From Bacteroidota bacterium (GTDB taxonomy: Bacteria; Bacteroidota; Bacteroidia; Chitinophagales; Chitinophagaceae), in NCBI GenBank assembly GCA_013285905.1, contig JABDGU010000017.1, positions 1 to 34,544 of the forward strand: a DNA stretch of 34,544 nucleotides, written 5' to 3'. The notes beneath the pieces are model-generated. The model was not told the DNA's origin. It did not search any database and saw nothing but the letters and a program-made list of their open reading frames with translations. Below are positions 11,101 to 18,330 of the stretch, piece after piece. Position numbers and translations under genes: made by a program. The stretch's first letter is position 1. The number at the start of each line of letters is the position of its first letter.

Positions 11101-12690
11101 AGCGGATGCAGTGTTTGTAATACTGTTATCAACAGTGGTGATACATTACACATCGGCAAAACATTTAAGCCTACTTCCGGCACTCTGCTTACCAACGGCG
11201 GCCTTGAATTATTATCTGATTCCGGCGGCACAGCAGTTGTACTTGCTCATGGCAATACCTGCGGTAATTGCAATACTTATATTTCGGGCGAGGTTATTTG
11301 CGACAAATATGTACATGGCGGTGTGAGGGCTTTCCGTTTTCTTGGTCATCCTTTCACCTCTTCTATCGGTCTTAACCAGCTGACCACTTATATGGATATT
11401 ACAGGACAGGGTGGCTCTGCCAACGGTTTTACTACTACTGTTACCAATAACCCTTCGGCCTTCTGGTATAACACCCTTACTGCCAACGGCTCAAGCGTGA
11501 ACGATAGCACAGGTTGGATACCTTTTACCAATACCAATGGTGCCGGCGCAAATGCATGGAACCGTTTTGAAGGCCTTCGTCTTCTGTTCCGTGGCAGCTT
11601 AGGCCAGGGTTTGGGTTGCAGCCTTTGCGTACCTGATCCTATTACCATCAAAATGCATGGCCAGGTAAATGAGTGTGACCAGGTGGTTTCCTGCGCTACC
11701 AATACCAATGTTGGTTACAATTTCATAGGTAATCCGTACCCTTCTAACATTGACCTGAGTCTTTGCACAAGAGGGTCTTCTGTTGGCGCTAATTTCTCCG
11801 TGTGGGATCCTAACCAGGGTACTTATGGCGCCTATGTAAGCCAGCCTTTCAGCTTCTCTTACATCCTGCCTTCTATGAGCGCTTTCTTTACCACTTGCAG
11901 CTCCAGCAGCAATAATACTATCACTTTCCATGAAAGCGATAAGACTGCCTCTGCCGCTTCGGGCAACTTGTTCAAGACCACTTCAGGTTTTGGCAACAAC
12001 GTGGTGCAGCTGCATATCCTGAGCAATAATGACTCATTGTCGTGGGACAGGTTGCTATTGTTCTTCAACGGACAGGCTATGGCAACTCTGGATAATTTAG
12101 ATAATCAAAAGATCTACAACCCCGGTGCCAGCTTGTACTCTTTCTCTACTGACGCCAGCCAACTATCTGTTGACGTACGCCCTTATGTGGACGGACAGGT
12201 GATACAATTAGGTTTACAGAATGCCGATGCTATGGATTACACGATTCGCGTGGATGATTATGATGTGCCCGCAGGCGCTACTTTATATCTGCATGATAAA
12301 TATTTAAACCAGGTACAGGCTTTAAGCTACGGCATGGAATATCATTTCTCTGTTAGTTCTGATCCTAATTCACAAGGCGATAATCGTTTTGAACTGAACC
12401 TGAGTGGCGCTACTTCTGTTAACAATGTAGTTGCAGGCAATGATTTCAAGGTGAATATGATGCCTAACCCTGCCAGCAACAGCGCTATTGTAAGCTTTGA
12501 GGCTCCACAGTCGGGCAACACGGTGGTACACGTAAGCGCCATAACCGGCCAGGTGCTTTACAGCAGCGAACTGGGAGATGTGAAAAGCGGCAAAGCAGTG
12601 CTGCCCTTGCAAAATTTTGCTCCCGGCATGTATATCGTGAATGTGGTTTGTGGTAATTATTCTGTAACGCAACGCCTGGTAAAACAATAA
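8176..12690 (+). CDS. Large T9SS-exported adhesin: choice-of-anchor A, PKD, four Ig-like repeats
   Basis: This 1504-aa surface protein has a signal peptide at residues 1-21 (MKKIIYLSIISLLFALRSVA). A choice-of-anchor A / adhesive beta-rich domain follows at about 25-330 (QGFNVFTLNGA, GPVAIGGDLT, VEGTVFAPYADI). Next come a PKD domain (about 340-425, YSWNFGDNTTST), four 89-residue Ig-like repeats (426-781) and another PKD-like segment (about 782-870). A Cys-rich region starts at the WTCGTSTDWNTATNWDGG motif (about 872). The last ~79 residues (MMPNPASNSAIVSF...GMYIVNVV) form a type A T9SS sorting domain. The ATG at 8176 is chosen because it follows an A-rich leader and starts the signal peptide directly; an upstream in-frame ATG at 8029 would add 49 residues that bury it. 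Low-complexity Thr/Ser/Asn composition suits a surface adhesin. Ligand unknown. Confidence 0.92.
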   Translation: MKKIIYLSIISLLFALRSVAQSPTSPAQGFNVFTLNGATLITNETEGPVAIGGDLTLTSNGSYQVSTNQTGSFQVSGVTVTLLVGGKIVYSGGNGLSINSNGYVKIGDSTNSYVWYKDNNNAYSPIRITPGNNYNGSPRLNLSISANNAVFGANPASSSNNPIFQSNLINFSTAFTTMQASSTSIGSCADNAYLTDANGNVIAHTNLPTQVKITLNTGINTLNLTGTDMNNVQNFTFNNAPDATHILVINVNASGTFNWSAWTDGGVSQSNCPYILYNFYNTTTLNIQGNGTVEGTVFAPYADITKSVNQANIEGQVIGLSYYHSGGENHYANFIPTVTGCSTPTVASFTINNNSQCLSGNSFLFTSTSTGSSLTYSWNFGDNTTSTASSFTKTYAAAGTYTVKLKVTGTGGSDSITHNVTVTANVTPSVSINANPGTTICSGTSVTFTATPTNGGSTPSYQWKLNGTNVGTNSTTYTNASLNNNDVVSVVMTSNATCASPATATSTVTMTVNSVTPSVVISGTTTICTGTSVTFTATPTNGGSAPSYQWKLNGVNVGTNSTTYTNSSLANTNTITCVMTSNATCASPTTATSNTLTMSVSSNLTPSVSIAANPGISICSGTSVIFTATPTNGGTAPSYQWKLNNVNVGTNSATYTNASLNNNDVVSVVMTSNASCASPATATNSVTMTVNHVTPSVSISGNNTSCAGISVTFTATPTNGGSTPSYQWKVNGTNVGTNSTTYSSSSLNNADVVSCVMTSNATCASPATATSNTITMTINPQPAEPGAFTVSSATTYQGQTSVTYTVPSVAGVTYTWSYSGTGVTISGSGNSVTLSFNATATSGSLCVTASTSLGCGPSASRCMPITVKPYETWTCGTSTDWNTATNWDGGFVPYSTISVLIPSGVCNPNICSVNASANNVTINSGATVTICCAYELDVKGNFTNNGTVSGCGYVVVTDSCHTLYGKGKVDNFELRSGCSVCNTVINSGDTLHIGKTFKPTSGTLLTNGGLELLSDSGGTAVVLAHGNTCGNCNTYISGEVICDKYVHGGVRAFRFLGHPFTSSIGLNQLTTYMDITGQGGSANGFTTTVTNNPSAFWYNTLTANGSSVNDSTGWIPFTNTNGAGANAWNRFEGLRLLFRGSLGQGLGCSLCVPDPITIKMHGQVNECDQVVSCATNTNVGYNFIGNPYPSNIDLSLCTRGSSVGANFSVWDPNQGTYGAYVSQPFSFSYILPSMSAFFTTCSSSSNNTITFHESDKTASAASGNLFKTTSGFGNNVVQLHILSNNDSLSWDRLLLFFNGQAMATLDNLDNQKIYNPGASLYSFSTDASQLSVDVRPYVDGQVIQLGLQNADAMDYTIRVDDYDVPAGATLYLHDKYLNQVQALSYGMEYHFSVSSDPNSQGDNRFELNLSGATSVNNVVAGNDFKVNMMPNPASNSAIVSFEAPQSGNTVVHVSAITGQVLYSSELGDVKSGKAVLPLQNFAPGMYIVNVVCGNYSVTQRLVKQ
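9451..10518 (+). repeat. Four tandem 267-bp coding repeats (Ig-like domains)
   Basis: Units start at 9451, 9718, 9985 and 10252, exactly 267 bp (89 codons) apart. Each carries the blocks VTFTATPTNGG, PSYQWK, NVGTNS and VMTSNA, with paired cysteines that could form an intradomain disulfide. Identity is high at protein level with scattered synonymous changes, so the copies are not brand new. Recombination between them could change adhesin length. Confidence 0.93.
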
Positions 12691-12718
12691 ACTTTCAAAA
12701 TTATCTAAAAGAACAACC

Positions 12719-12943
12719 ATGAAAAACACTTATAAAATAGCCTCTGTACTCGTAGTTGCATTCATCCTTGCATCGCCAATGCTGGCATTGGCCGGTGGCC
12801 CGGGTTTCGGCGGAGGAGTGGACGACGGTGGAAACACCTGCTCTGTGCCTCTTGACAGTGGACTTAGCATGCTTATTGCTGCAGGTATCGGTTACGGCGC
12901 TAAGAAATTTACAAAAAAGAAAAAAGTATTGTCTTCAAAATAA
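12719..12943 (+). CDS. Small secreted protein with PID-CTERM-like tail (copy 1)
   Basis: This is a 74-aa protein. A signal peptide (about residues 1-25, ending MLALA) leads into a Gly-rich mature start GGPGFGGGVDDGGN. The C-terminal sorting-like tail has a CSVPLDSGLS motif, a short hydrophobic helix (MLIAAGIGYGAKKF) and a Lys-rich end. This order (motif, helix, basic tail) resembles the PID-CTERM class of putative exosortase-type sorting signals of Bacteroidota. That class name is recalled from family annotation and was not checked. The gene starts 28 nt after the adhesin stop and ends in a strong terminator, so it is probably co-transcribed with the adhesin. No exosortase is in the window. 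Function unknown. Confidence 0.85.
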   Translation: MKNTYKIASVLVVAFILASPMLALAGGPGFGGGVDDGGNTCSVPLDSGLSMLIAAGIGYGAKKFTKKKKVLSSK

Positions 12944-12966
12944 TTGTAGTCACAATTCATTTATTA

Positions 12967-12990
12967 CAAAGCCCCGTATGCGGGGCTTTG
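12967..12990 (+). terminator. Intrinsic terminator after small secreted protein 1
   Basis: CAAAGCCCCG and CGGGGCTTTG form a perfect 10-bp stem around a TATG loop, followed by TCTTTTTATTTTT. It should end the adhesin/small-protein transcript. Confidence 0.92.
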
Positions 12991-13142
12991 TCTTTTTATT
13001 TTTAAGTATCCCCTACGATGTGATTGCAAACCCTTTGTTATCAAAAACTAAAGGTGCGGTTAAGCCGCTCCTATACTTTCTCTTAGGGCTTTTAAGGATA
13101 GATATTTGTATCAGAAAATGAAACATTAAAAAACTAAAAAAA

Positions 13143-13364
13143 ATGAAACACGCACATAAAATATCAATCCTGCTAACAGCGATAATACTTGCAACTCCTT
13201 TACTGGCCCTTGCAGGTGGCCCGGGTTTCGGCGGTGGTGTGGATGATGGCGGAAATACCTGCTCAGTGCCACTTGATGGTGGCCTCAGTATACTGATAAC
13301 GGCGGGCATTGGATATGGCGTGAAAAAGTTCCGCAAAAAGATACCAGGAACAAAAAATAAATAA
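13143..13364 (+). CDS. Small secreted protein with PID-CTERM-like tail (copy 2)
   Basis: This 73-aa tandem paralogue has the same design as the gene at 12719-12943: signal peptide (about 1-25, ending LLALA), the identical core GGPGFGGGVDDGGNTCSVPL, then DGGLSILITAGIGYGVKKF and a basic tail. The core is nearly invariant at protein level while third codon positions differ, which suggests selection on the peptide. Unlike copy 1 it is cut off from the adhesin by a terminator and must have its own promoter in 12991-13142, where no exact TAnnTTTG was found. An ATG start within an A-rich leader and a strong terminator at 13391-13426 frame the gene. Function unknown. Confidence 0.85.
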   Translation: MKHAHKISILLTAIILATPLLALAGGPGFGGGVDDGGNTCSVPLDGGLSILITAGIGYGVKKFRKKIPGTKNK

Positions 13365-13390
13365 TAAATATATCCCGCAACATGAAAATA

Positions 13391-13426
13391 AAATAACAAA
13401 ACCGCCTCTTGGCGGTTTTGTTATTT
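13391..13426 (+). terminator. Perfect 16-bp-stem terminator after small secreted protein 2
   Basis: AAATAACAAAACCGCC and its exact complement enclose a TCTT loop. The arms are A-rich and T-rich at their outer ends, so it could work in both directions. It also precedes the promoter of the next gene. Confidence 0.92.
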
Positions 13427-13436
13427 CTGCTTTGCT

Positions 13437-13444
13437 TACTTTTG
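13437..13444 (+). promoter_or_regulatory. -7 promoter element of the DUF1835 gene
   Basis: TACTTTTG matches TAnnTTTG exactly, 19 nt before the ATG at 13464. A TTTTG at 13416-13420, 16 nt upstream, could act as the -33 element although it lies in the preceding terminator stem. Confidence 0.6.
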
Positions 13445-13463
13445 TGCCCCTAAGTAAATAATA

Positions 13464-14297
13464 ATGATATATCATATAACTGTCGGAGACTTTGCCGCAA
13501 CCCCACTTAAAGAGGCTATAAACCTGGAACCGTCCATGCAGGGCGAAGTATTTATCTTAAAGGACATTTTACATGTAGGCCCCATATTAAAAGATGAAGG
13601 GACTTCGTTCAGCGCCATGCGCTCGGCTTTCTGGCAACAAGTAATAGGAAATGATAAGAATCCCGCAGAAGTAAATGACATGGAGCGCTTGCTCGACTTA
13701 TCCAACGAGATGTTTAAAGATGAGAGCATACAAGCATGGTTCTGGATGGCGCCAACACCGGCAGACATTTGCGCCTATTTCTGGATGCTGAAATATTTAT
13801 CTAAACACCCCGGTCGCCTGTATATCGTAAACATTGCCAACCTGCCCTTCCTGGATGAAAATGGCAAAGTGTTTTATCCTAAAAGCCTTAGTGAGATACA
13901 ACCCAAAGAAATAGTAAAAGCCCGCCGTCTTGCCCGCCATGTAACACCGGCAGAAGTGGAAGTGGATACAGACGACTGGAAACGCATCGTTGATGAGAAT
14001 GCCGGGATCCGGACGCACGAAGGAGGAAAAAAGCTGACATCGCGTACTGAAACATATTATGACGACCAACTAATAAGTTTTTGCTCACAACAGTTTCAGA
14101 AGGCATCGCGTATTGTGGGACAAGCTATTACTAAATTTGGTATCCCGACAGGGGATATTTACCTGGGCTGGCGTTTGCGCAAACTGGCGGAAGAGGGAAG
14201 GTTGCAATTGCAGGGTGATATAGCAAAAACACTGAAAGATTACGATGTAAAACTTCCTGGTGAGGTTATTGCAGCCACTACAGTTGGAATACCTTAA
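13464..14297 (+). CDS. DUF1835 domain-containing protein
   Basis: This 277-aa soluble protein starts MIYHITVGDFAATPLKEA, and the block GEVFILKDILHVGPI is the signature of the DUF1835 domain (about residues 1-125). The C-terminal part (about 150-277, RTHEGGKKLTSRTETYYDDQ...) resembles the companion DUF3658-like region. No signal peptide or TM segment is seen. The family has no established biochemical function, and the acidic/aromatic composition gives no catalytic clue. It begins a run of plus-strand genes after a strong terminator and has its own promoter element. Domain call is fairly secure; role unknown. Confidence 0.8.
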   Translation: MIYHITVGDFAATPLKEAINLEPSMQGEVFILKDILHVGPILKDEGTSFSAMRSAFWQQVIGNDKNPAEVNDMERLLDLSNEMFKDESIQAWFWMAPTPADICAYFWMLKYLSKHPGRLYIVNIANLPFLDENGKVFYPKSLSEIQPKEIVKARRLARHVTPAEVEVDTDDWKRIVDENAGIRTHEGGKKLTSRTETYYDDQLISFCSQQFQKASRIVGQAITKFGIPTGDIYLGWRLRKLAEEGRLQLQGDIAKTLKDYDVKLPGEVIAATTVGIP

Positions 14298-14335
14298 TGG
14301 GTTAAATACACAATAGTCAATTTGAAGAACATAAC

Positions 14336-14698
14336 ATGAAGATCAGCCCCATTTCGATTCTAGGCCCCGATGAACGCGGTTATACCGCCGAGTACTACCA
14401 CGAACGCTTAGGCTTGCAACTTATTGTTTTTCGAAAAGCCGGCACTGTGAGCGGCAGGCATTACCATAAAGGCACGTCTTTATCAAAGAATCCGGAAATA
14501 TTTATGCTGCTAAGCGGTACCATGACCTTAAACTGGCGCGATGTAAATGGCACTGCAGTGCAAAGTGCCGAAATTACCGGCCCTACAAGAATAGAAATAC
14601 CCCCTTATACCTGGCATGAACTGATAGCAAAAACAGATTGCACCGCCCTGGAGCTTGGCTCCATCACCGAGCATAAAAACGATACATTTTACGATTAA
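14336..14698 (+). CDS. Cupin-fold protein
   Basis: This 120-aa single-domain protein shows the two cupin motifs. Motif 1 is around residues 42-65 (GRHYHKG...PEIFMLLSGTM), with the His pair and Glu that usually bind a metal. Motif 2 is around 84-98 (PTRIEIPPYTWHEL), with the third His. Length and arrangement resemble small cupins linked to sugar-nucleotide metabolism or sensing, but the substrate cannot be read from sequence. It starts 38 nt after the DUF1835 gene on the same strand and may share its transcript. Fold is confident; function is not assigned. Confidence 0.82.
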   Translation: MKISPISILGPDERGYTAEYYHERLGLQLIVFRKAGTVSGRHYHKGTSLSKNPEIFMLLSGTMTLNWRDVNGTAVQSAEITGPTRIEIPPYTWHELIAKTDCTALELGSITEHKNDTFYD

Positions 14699-14849
14699 TA
14701 TTACCACATACTATGCAAGAAGTATCTTGGCTAAAGCCGGAAGTATCCCATTCAAATCCCCGACCTGAAGGCCAGGGCTATTAATGGTTGACATTGCATT
14801 AAGCGGCAAATTAACCTTTTACCTCTTTAACCATTTACCTCTTTTAAGT

Positions 14850-14857
14850 TACCTTTG
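14850..14857 (+). promoter_or_regulatory. -7 element immediately upstream of the four-TM protein gene
   Basis: TACCTTTG matches TAnnTTTG exactly and ends 5 nt before the ATG at 14863. Transcription starting about 6-8 nt beyond the element would give a leaderless or nearly leaderless mRNA. Confidence 0.6.
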
Positions 14858-14862
14858 CACCA

Positions 14863-15510
14863 ATGAATTTCGACCTCAGCATAGCAGGAGAAAAAGTAAA
14901 GCCACACCAGTCCCTTGCATTGCACATAATGGTAGGGTTGGCATTAATCGGCTTTGGCGTGATCTCTTATTTTTTTTACGCGTTTACATACGTCGCCACT
15001 AAATCTCAATTCCCATTACACGACCTAAAGGTGTGGGCTATTGTCATGCTATTCTTTGGCTTTATTATCATTTTCATTACGATATTCCGAAAAAGCTGGA
15101 TGATCTATCCAAAGAATAACCGCATTTTCCGGATCATTGAGTTAATAGCGTGTGTCTCATTCCTGGTTCTTTCCTACGGCAATGCCCTGAAAATGCCTGC
15201 AGCTATCTTTGCTATTCTTAGCCTGGGGATACTATATGCTATATTTCAGGAGGAAGGAAATAATAAACCTCTGCTATTGTCAGTTTCTGATGAAGGCATA
15301 AATCTTCCGTCAACAGCGCGCAGAAAATTTCTAGAATGGACAGAAGTAGAAAGTATCATCCTTCGTTTCGGGACAATAACAGTTGAATGCCAGGGCAATT
15401 CATTTTTTCAATGGAATGTAAACAATATTAATTTTGACAATGAAATTTTTGAGGCATATTGTAAAAGCCAGGTAGCGGAACACAAAAACAAAAGAATTAA
15501 AGACTGGTAA
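14863..15510 (+). CDS. Four-TM membrane protein with soluble C-terminal domain, unknown
   Basis: This 215-aa protein is not a recognised family member. Four hydrophobic segments are visible at about residues 19-44, 57-75, 90-106 and 111-128. A soluble C-terminal domain of about 85 residues follows (LLSVSDEGINLPSTARRKF, WTEVESIILRFGTITVECQG). The alternating strand pattern and the LEWTEV block resemble the membrane-associated PH-like (bacterial PH) segments seen in many Bacteroidota membrane proteins; this is an impression, not a match. The radical SAM gene begins 36 nt downstream. Coding status is supported by an exact promoter element directly before the start. Confidence 0.75.
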   Translation: MNFDLSIAGEKVKPHQSLALHIMVGLALIGFGVISYFFYAFTYVATKSQFPLHDLKVWAIVMLFFGFIIIFITIFRKSWMIYPKNNRIFRIIELIACVSFLVLSYGNALKMPAAIFAILSLGILYAIFQEEGNNKPLLLSVSDEGINLPSTARRKFLEWTEVESIILRFGTITVECQGNSFFQWNVNNINFDNEIFEAYCKSQVAEHKNKRIKDW

Positions 15511-15546
15511 ACTCTTTGATTTTTGAATTTTAACTTTTGAATTTTT

Positions 15547-16830
15547 ATGACACCATACATCTTATACTCAGACGGCAAAGGAAATATTTTTGAGGACACC
15601 ACGCTTTATGCGGTAGGCCGCTCTGGTTGGGAAGCAATGCCCATTCCGGAATTTGAATGGATAGAACTGCCTGAGGGTGGTTCTTTATACGAACTTCCTG
15701 GCCGCCAGGGTATAGGTATAGATGTGCATAGCGGTGAGATGCGGCTATGCGAAAAAGGCTGGGCTGTAGCAGCATTTATTCCACCGGCACATACCGGGCT
15801 TTACCTTGCAGCCTATGAGACCCAACCGGATGCTCCAACACTTCCTTTATTTTGTTACACAGCAACCGGCTGGCACAATGAGAAATTTTATGTCCCCGCT
15901 GTGCGTATTGAACGCGATATAAGACAAGAAGCCGGCGGTTATGACCAGGCAAAAGTGGAAGAAGGCGTGAATGAGCTATTACAAGCCTACCCTCATAACA
16001 GGTTAGTAAAACATCTTGCTGAGAATTGCGCCCTCACTTATCATTGCCCAGCGGCCCGCAATTATTTCCTTGGGCGCTGGGAATGCCCCATACCTTCATC
16101 GCCCGCCTGTAATGCCAATTGCATAGGCTGTATATCTTTTCAGCCACAGGAAGAAACAATCACATCTACACAAGACAGGCTTACTTTTAAACCGACCGCT
16201 GCAGAAATTGTAGAATATACTGTTCCGCATCTTGAAACAGCGCCCTACCCCATCGTTAGTTTCGGACAAGGCTGCGAGGGCGAACCCCTTTTGATGTGGG
16301 AAACTATTCGGGAGGCTATCATCGAGATTCGCAAGCACACAAACAAAGGCTCTATCAATATAAATACCAATGGCAGTATGCCTGATGCAGTTGAAAAGCT
16401 TATGGAAGCGGGATTGGATAGTATTCGCGTGAGTACCAATTCTGCACGGCCAGACATTTATACCAAATATTACCAGCCGAATAATTATGCTTTCGAAGAC
16501 ATTGTAGAAAGCCTGAAAGTGGTACGCAAATATAACGGATGGTCGTCCATCAATTACTTTGTGTTCCCGGGTGTTACTGATTGTATTGAAGAATACGAAG
16601 CGCTCCGCGATCTTATTAAAGAGACCGGTTTGAATATGATTCAGTGGCGCAATTTCAATATAGATCCCGATTGGTACCTTGGCAAAATGAATATCAGCGA
16701 CCAGGGTGAAAACCTGGGTATCATCCAAATGATGGCTTTAATACACAAACAATTCCCCGACTTGAAATTTGGCTATTTCAACCCACCAATAGAAAGGATG
16801 AAGAATTTTGATGTGGATTTTGCACATTAA
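15547..16830 (+). CDS. Radical SAM domain protein
   Basis: This 427-aa protein carries the radical SAM CX3CX2C motif, Cys188, Cys192 and Cys195 (ACNANCIGC), which binds the 4Fe-4S cluster that cleaves S-adenosylmethionine. The barrel continues through FGQGCEGEPLL (about 238-248), ININTNGSMPDA and DSIRVSTNSARPDIYTKYY. About 180 residues precede the cluster, an unusually long N-terminal extension with a distinct fold. Three more cysteines sit close to the motif (161, 167, 180) and could support an extra cluster or disulfide. The product is unknown. Position 36 nt after the four-TM gene suggests co-expression. Family call is strong. Confidence 0.88.
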   Translation: MTPYILYSDGKGNIFEDTTLYAVGRSGWEAMPIPEFEWIELPEGGSLYELPGRQGIGIDVHSGEMRLCEKGWAVAAFIPPAHTGLYLAAYETQPDAPTLPLFCYTATGWHNEKFYVPAVRIERDIRQEAGGYDQAKVEEGVNELLQAYPHNRLVKHLAENCALTYHCPAARNYFLGRWECPIPSSPACNANCIGCISFQPQEETITSTQDRLTFKPTAAEIVEYTVPHLETAPYPIVSFGQGCEGEPLLMWETIREAIIEIRKHTNKGSININTNGSMPDAVEKLMEAGLDSIRVSTNSARPDIYTKYYQPNNYAFEDIVESLKVVRKYNGWSSINYFVFPGVTDCIEEYEALRDLIKETGLNMIQWRNFNIDPDWYLGKMNISDQGENLGIIQMMALIHKQFPDLKFGYFNPPIERMKNFDVDFAH

Positions 16831-16896
16831 AAAATGACGTAGTGCACCTATTCTATATTGTTTTGAAGATACCTATCTTTACAAAAAATATCGATC

Positions 16897-17163
16897 TTGC
16901 CGACTATATCCATGTTTTTCGGAATTATCATCCGGATGTATTATGCTCCCAAAGAACATAATTCTCCCCATATTCATGTATATTACAGTAACGACACTGC
17001 TGTTATTAATATTCAGGATGGGGAACTTATGGATGGAAAACTACCTTTAAGGCAATTACGCCTTGTAAATGCCTGGATTGAAATTCACAAAGAAGAATTG
17101 ATGGCCGATTGGAACTTATGTCAGAATGGAGAAAAGCCATATTCAATAGAACCTTTAAAATAA
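16897..17163 (+). CDS. DUF4160 domain-containing protein (TTG start)
   Basis: This 88-aa protein starts at a TTG codon. Its N terminus MPTISMFFGIIIRMYYAPKE and the HNSPHIHVYY block are the family hallmarks; members usually begin MPTI and have a PPHFH-type motif, which supports TTG 16897 over the internal ATG at 16912. DUF4160 genes often sit beside DUF2442 genes, as here, and the pair has been suggested to act as a toxin-antitoxin-like or regulatory module; this is not established. Six nucleotides separate it from the partner. No TM or signal peptide. Confidence 0.85.
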   Translation: MPTISMFFGIIIRMYYAPKEHNSPHIHVYYSNDTAVINIQDGELMDGKLPLRQLRLVNAWIEIHKEELMADWNLCQNGEKPYSIEPLK

Positions 17164-17168
17164 ATAAG

Positions 17169-17405
17169 ATGTACCCCGCAATAACAGAAGTAAAACCTGA
17201 AATTGATTATATGCTTTTATTAACTTTTGACAATGGTGATAAAAGAGTATTTGATATGAAACCTTATCTTGACATAGGTATTTTCAGAGAATTAAAAAAT
17301 ATTTCAAAATTCAATAGTGTTCGGGTAAGTTTTGACAGTATTGAATGGGAAAATGAAGCGGACCTTGATCCTGAAATTTTATTTCAGAATAGTAAAATTG
17401 TATGA
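17169..17405 (+). CDS. DUF2442 domain-containing protein
   Basis: This 78-aa small soluble protein has the DUF2442 pattern: an early PEIDYMLLLTFDNGDKRVFD strand pair, MKPYLDIGIFRELKN, and the terminal WENEADLDPEILFQNS block. It starts at ATG 17169, 6 nt after the DUF4160 stop. Its TGA overlaps the ATG of the next gene (ATGA at 17402-17405). It is probably the partner of the DUF4160 protein. No function is established; an in-frame upstream start at 17109 inside DUF4160 is less likely. Confidence 0.85.
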   Translation: MYPAITEVKPEIDYMLLLTFDNGDKRVFDMKPYLDIGIFRELKNISKFNSVRVSFDSIEWENEADLDPEILFQNSKIV

Positions 17406-18208
17406 CACACGCCTCACGCCTTACAACTGAGAACTCAATTAATCCCAAAGCTCTTGCATGGACAATCGCAGTGCATGCTCTGCTCTTTCTGCTTTTTTTC
17501 CTGTGGAAATACCAATTACCAGCACAGGTTATCACCGCAGAGGATATGGGCATGGAAGTAAATCTTGGTTCTTCGGATAATGGAGCTGGAACAGATCAGC
17601 CTTTGTCTGTTGAAAGCCCTGCGGCCTCAAAATCTAAAGTCGCTTATACGCAAGCCACGCAAAAGAATGATATACCTAAAGACATTCTGCACAGCGAAAA
17701 TGCAGATAATCCTTCTATAAATACTGAAAACAAAAAAAATAATACAGCTCAGCAAGCCAATGATAACAAGCCATTACCCCAACACGCCAAATATGTATAT
17801 ACAGGCGCTACGGGCAAAGGCGGCAACAATGCCTTACAGGACGCGCCGGGCACTAACGAAGGAAACACAACAGGTCCCGGCGACAGGGGTGTTCCGGGCG
17901 GCACACCGGGAGCTACAGAATATACTGGTGCACCGGGCACTGGCGGCATCAGCCATACCCTGAATGGCAGGTTCATAACAGAATTTCCGGGTCGCGAAGC
18001 AAATTATAACGAAGATGGCAGGGTGGTTATACGTGTGACTGTGAATAGGGAAGGTCAAATAGTAAATAAACAAGTACTTGCCGCTACTTCCGAAGAACTC
18101 AGTAGTATAGCCCTTAAGAAATGTGCTAAAGTCCTCTTTAACCGTTCAGAAAGTGCCCCGACGGAACAATTCGGTAATATTACTTTCGTTTTTAAAACAC
18201 ACTCCTGA
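17402..18208 (+). CDS. TonB-like energy-transducer-type protein
   Basis: This 268-aa protein has a short cytoplasmic N terminus and one TM helix at about residues 17-36 (ALAWTIAVHALLFLLFFLW). A long low-complexity periplasmic linker with Asn/Gln and Gly/Pro-rich stretches (about 40-190) follows. The C-terminal region of about 75 residues (GRVVIRVTVNREGQIVNKQV...) has the beta-alpha-beta spacing of TonB C-terminal domains. TonB proteins pass proton-motive energy to outer membrane receptors. ExbB/ExbD partners and a receptor are missing here, so function as a real TonB is uncertain. The start overlaps the DUF2442 stop by four bases, implying translational coupling to a seemingly unrelated pair. 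folC follows. Confidence 0.75.
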   Translation: MTHASRLTTENSINPKALAWTIAVHALLFLLFFLWKYQLPAQVITAEDMGMEVNLGSSDNGAGTDQPLSVESPAASKSKVAYTQATQKNDIPKDILHSENADNPSINTENKKNNTAQQANDNKPLPQHAKYVYTGATGKGGNNALQDAPGTNEGNTTGPGDRGVPGGTPGATEYTGAPGTGGISHTLNGRFITEFPGREANYNEDGRVVIRVTVNREGQIVNKQVLAATSEELSSIALKKCAKVLFNRSESAPTEQFGNITFVFKTHS

Positions 18209-18213
18209 TTTTC

Positions 18214-18304
18214 GGAATTGGGAATTTGTAATTAGGGATTTGGGCCAAAGTTCCCGGAGTCTATATTTTTCGAAACAAATCCAAAACTCACAATTCACAA
18301 TTCC
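18214..18304. repeat. Imperfect 29-bp inverted repeat between tonB-like gene and folC
   Basis: Arms at 18214-18242 and 18276-18304 match in inverted orientation at about 22 of 29 positions, starting GGAATTG on one side and ending CAATTCC on the other, with a 33-nt spacer. It fills most of this intergenic gap. It could be a folded 3' end, a degenerate repeat or a miniature element remnant. Confidence 0.5.
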
Positions 18305-18330
18305 AAGCAACTTATTATATTTACCTTGCA

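Noticed and set aside
14699-14862. Possible gene or repeat in the gap before the four-TM gene
   Set aside because: No open frame of note. A CCCCGACCT/AGGCCAGGG segment near 14758-14779 is only a weak imperfect hairpin, perhaps a degenerate repeat.
16096-16728. 210-codon open frame antisense to the radical SAM gene
   Set aside because: It covers conserved coding sequence on the other strand, with no motif or start signal; a coding shadow.
16912-17163. ATG start for the DUF4160 protein
   Set aside because: It would remove the family-typical MPTIS start encoded from TTG 16897.
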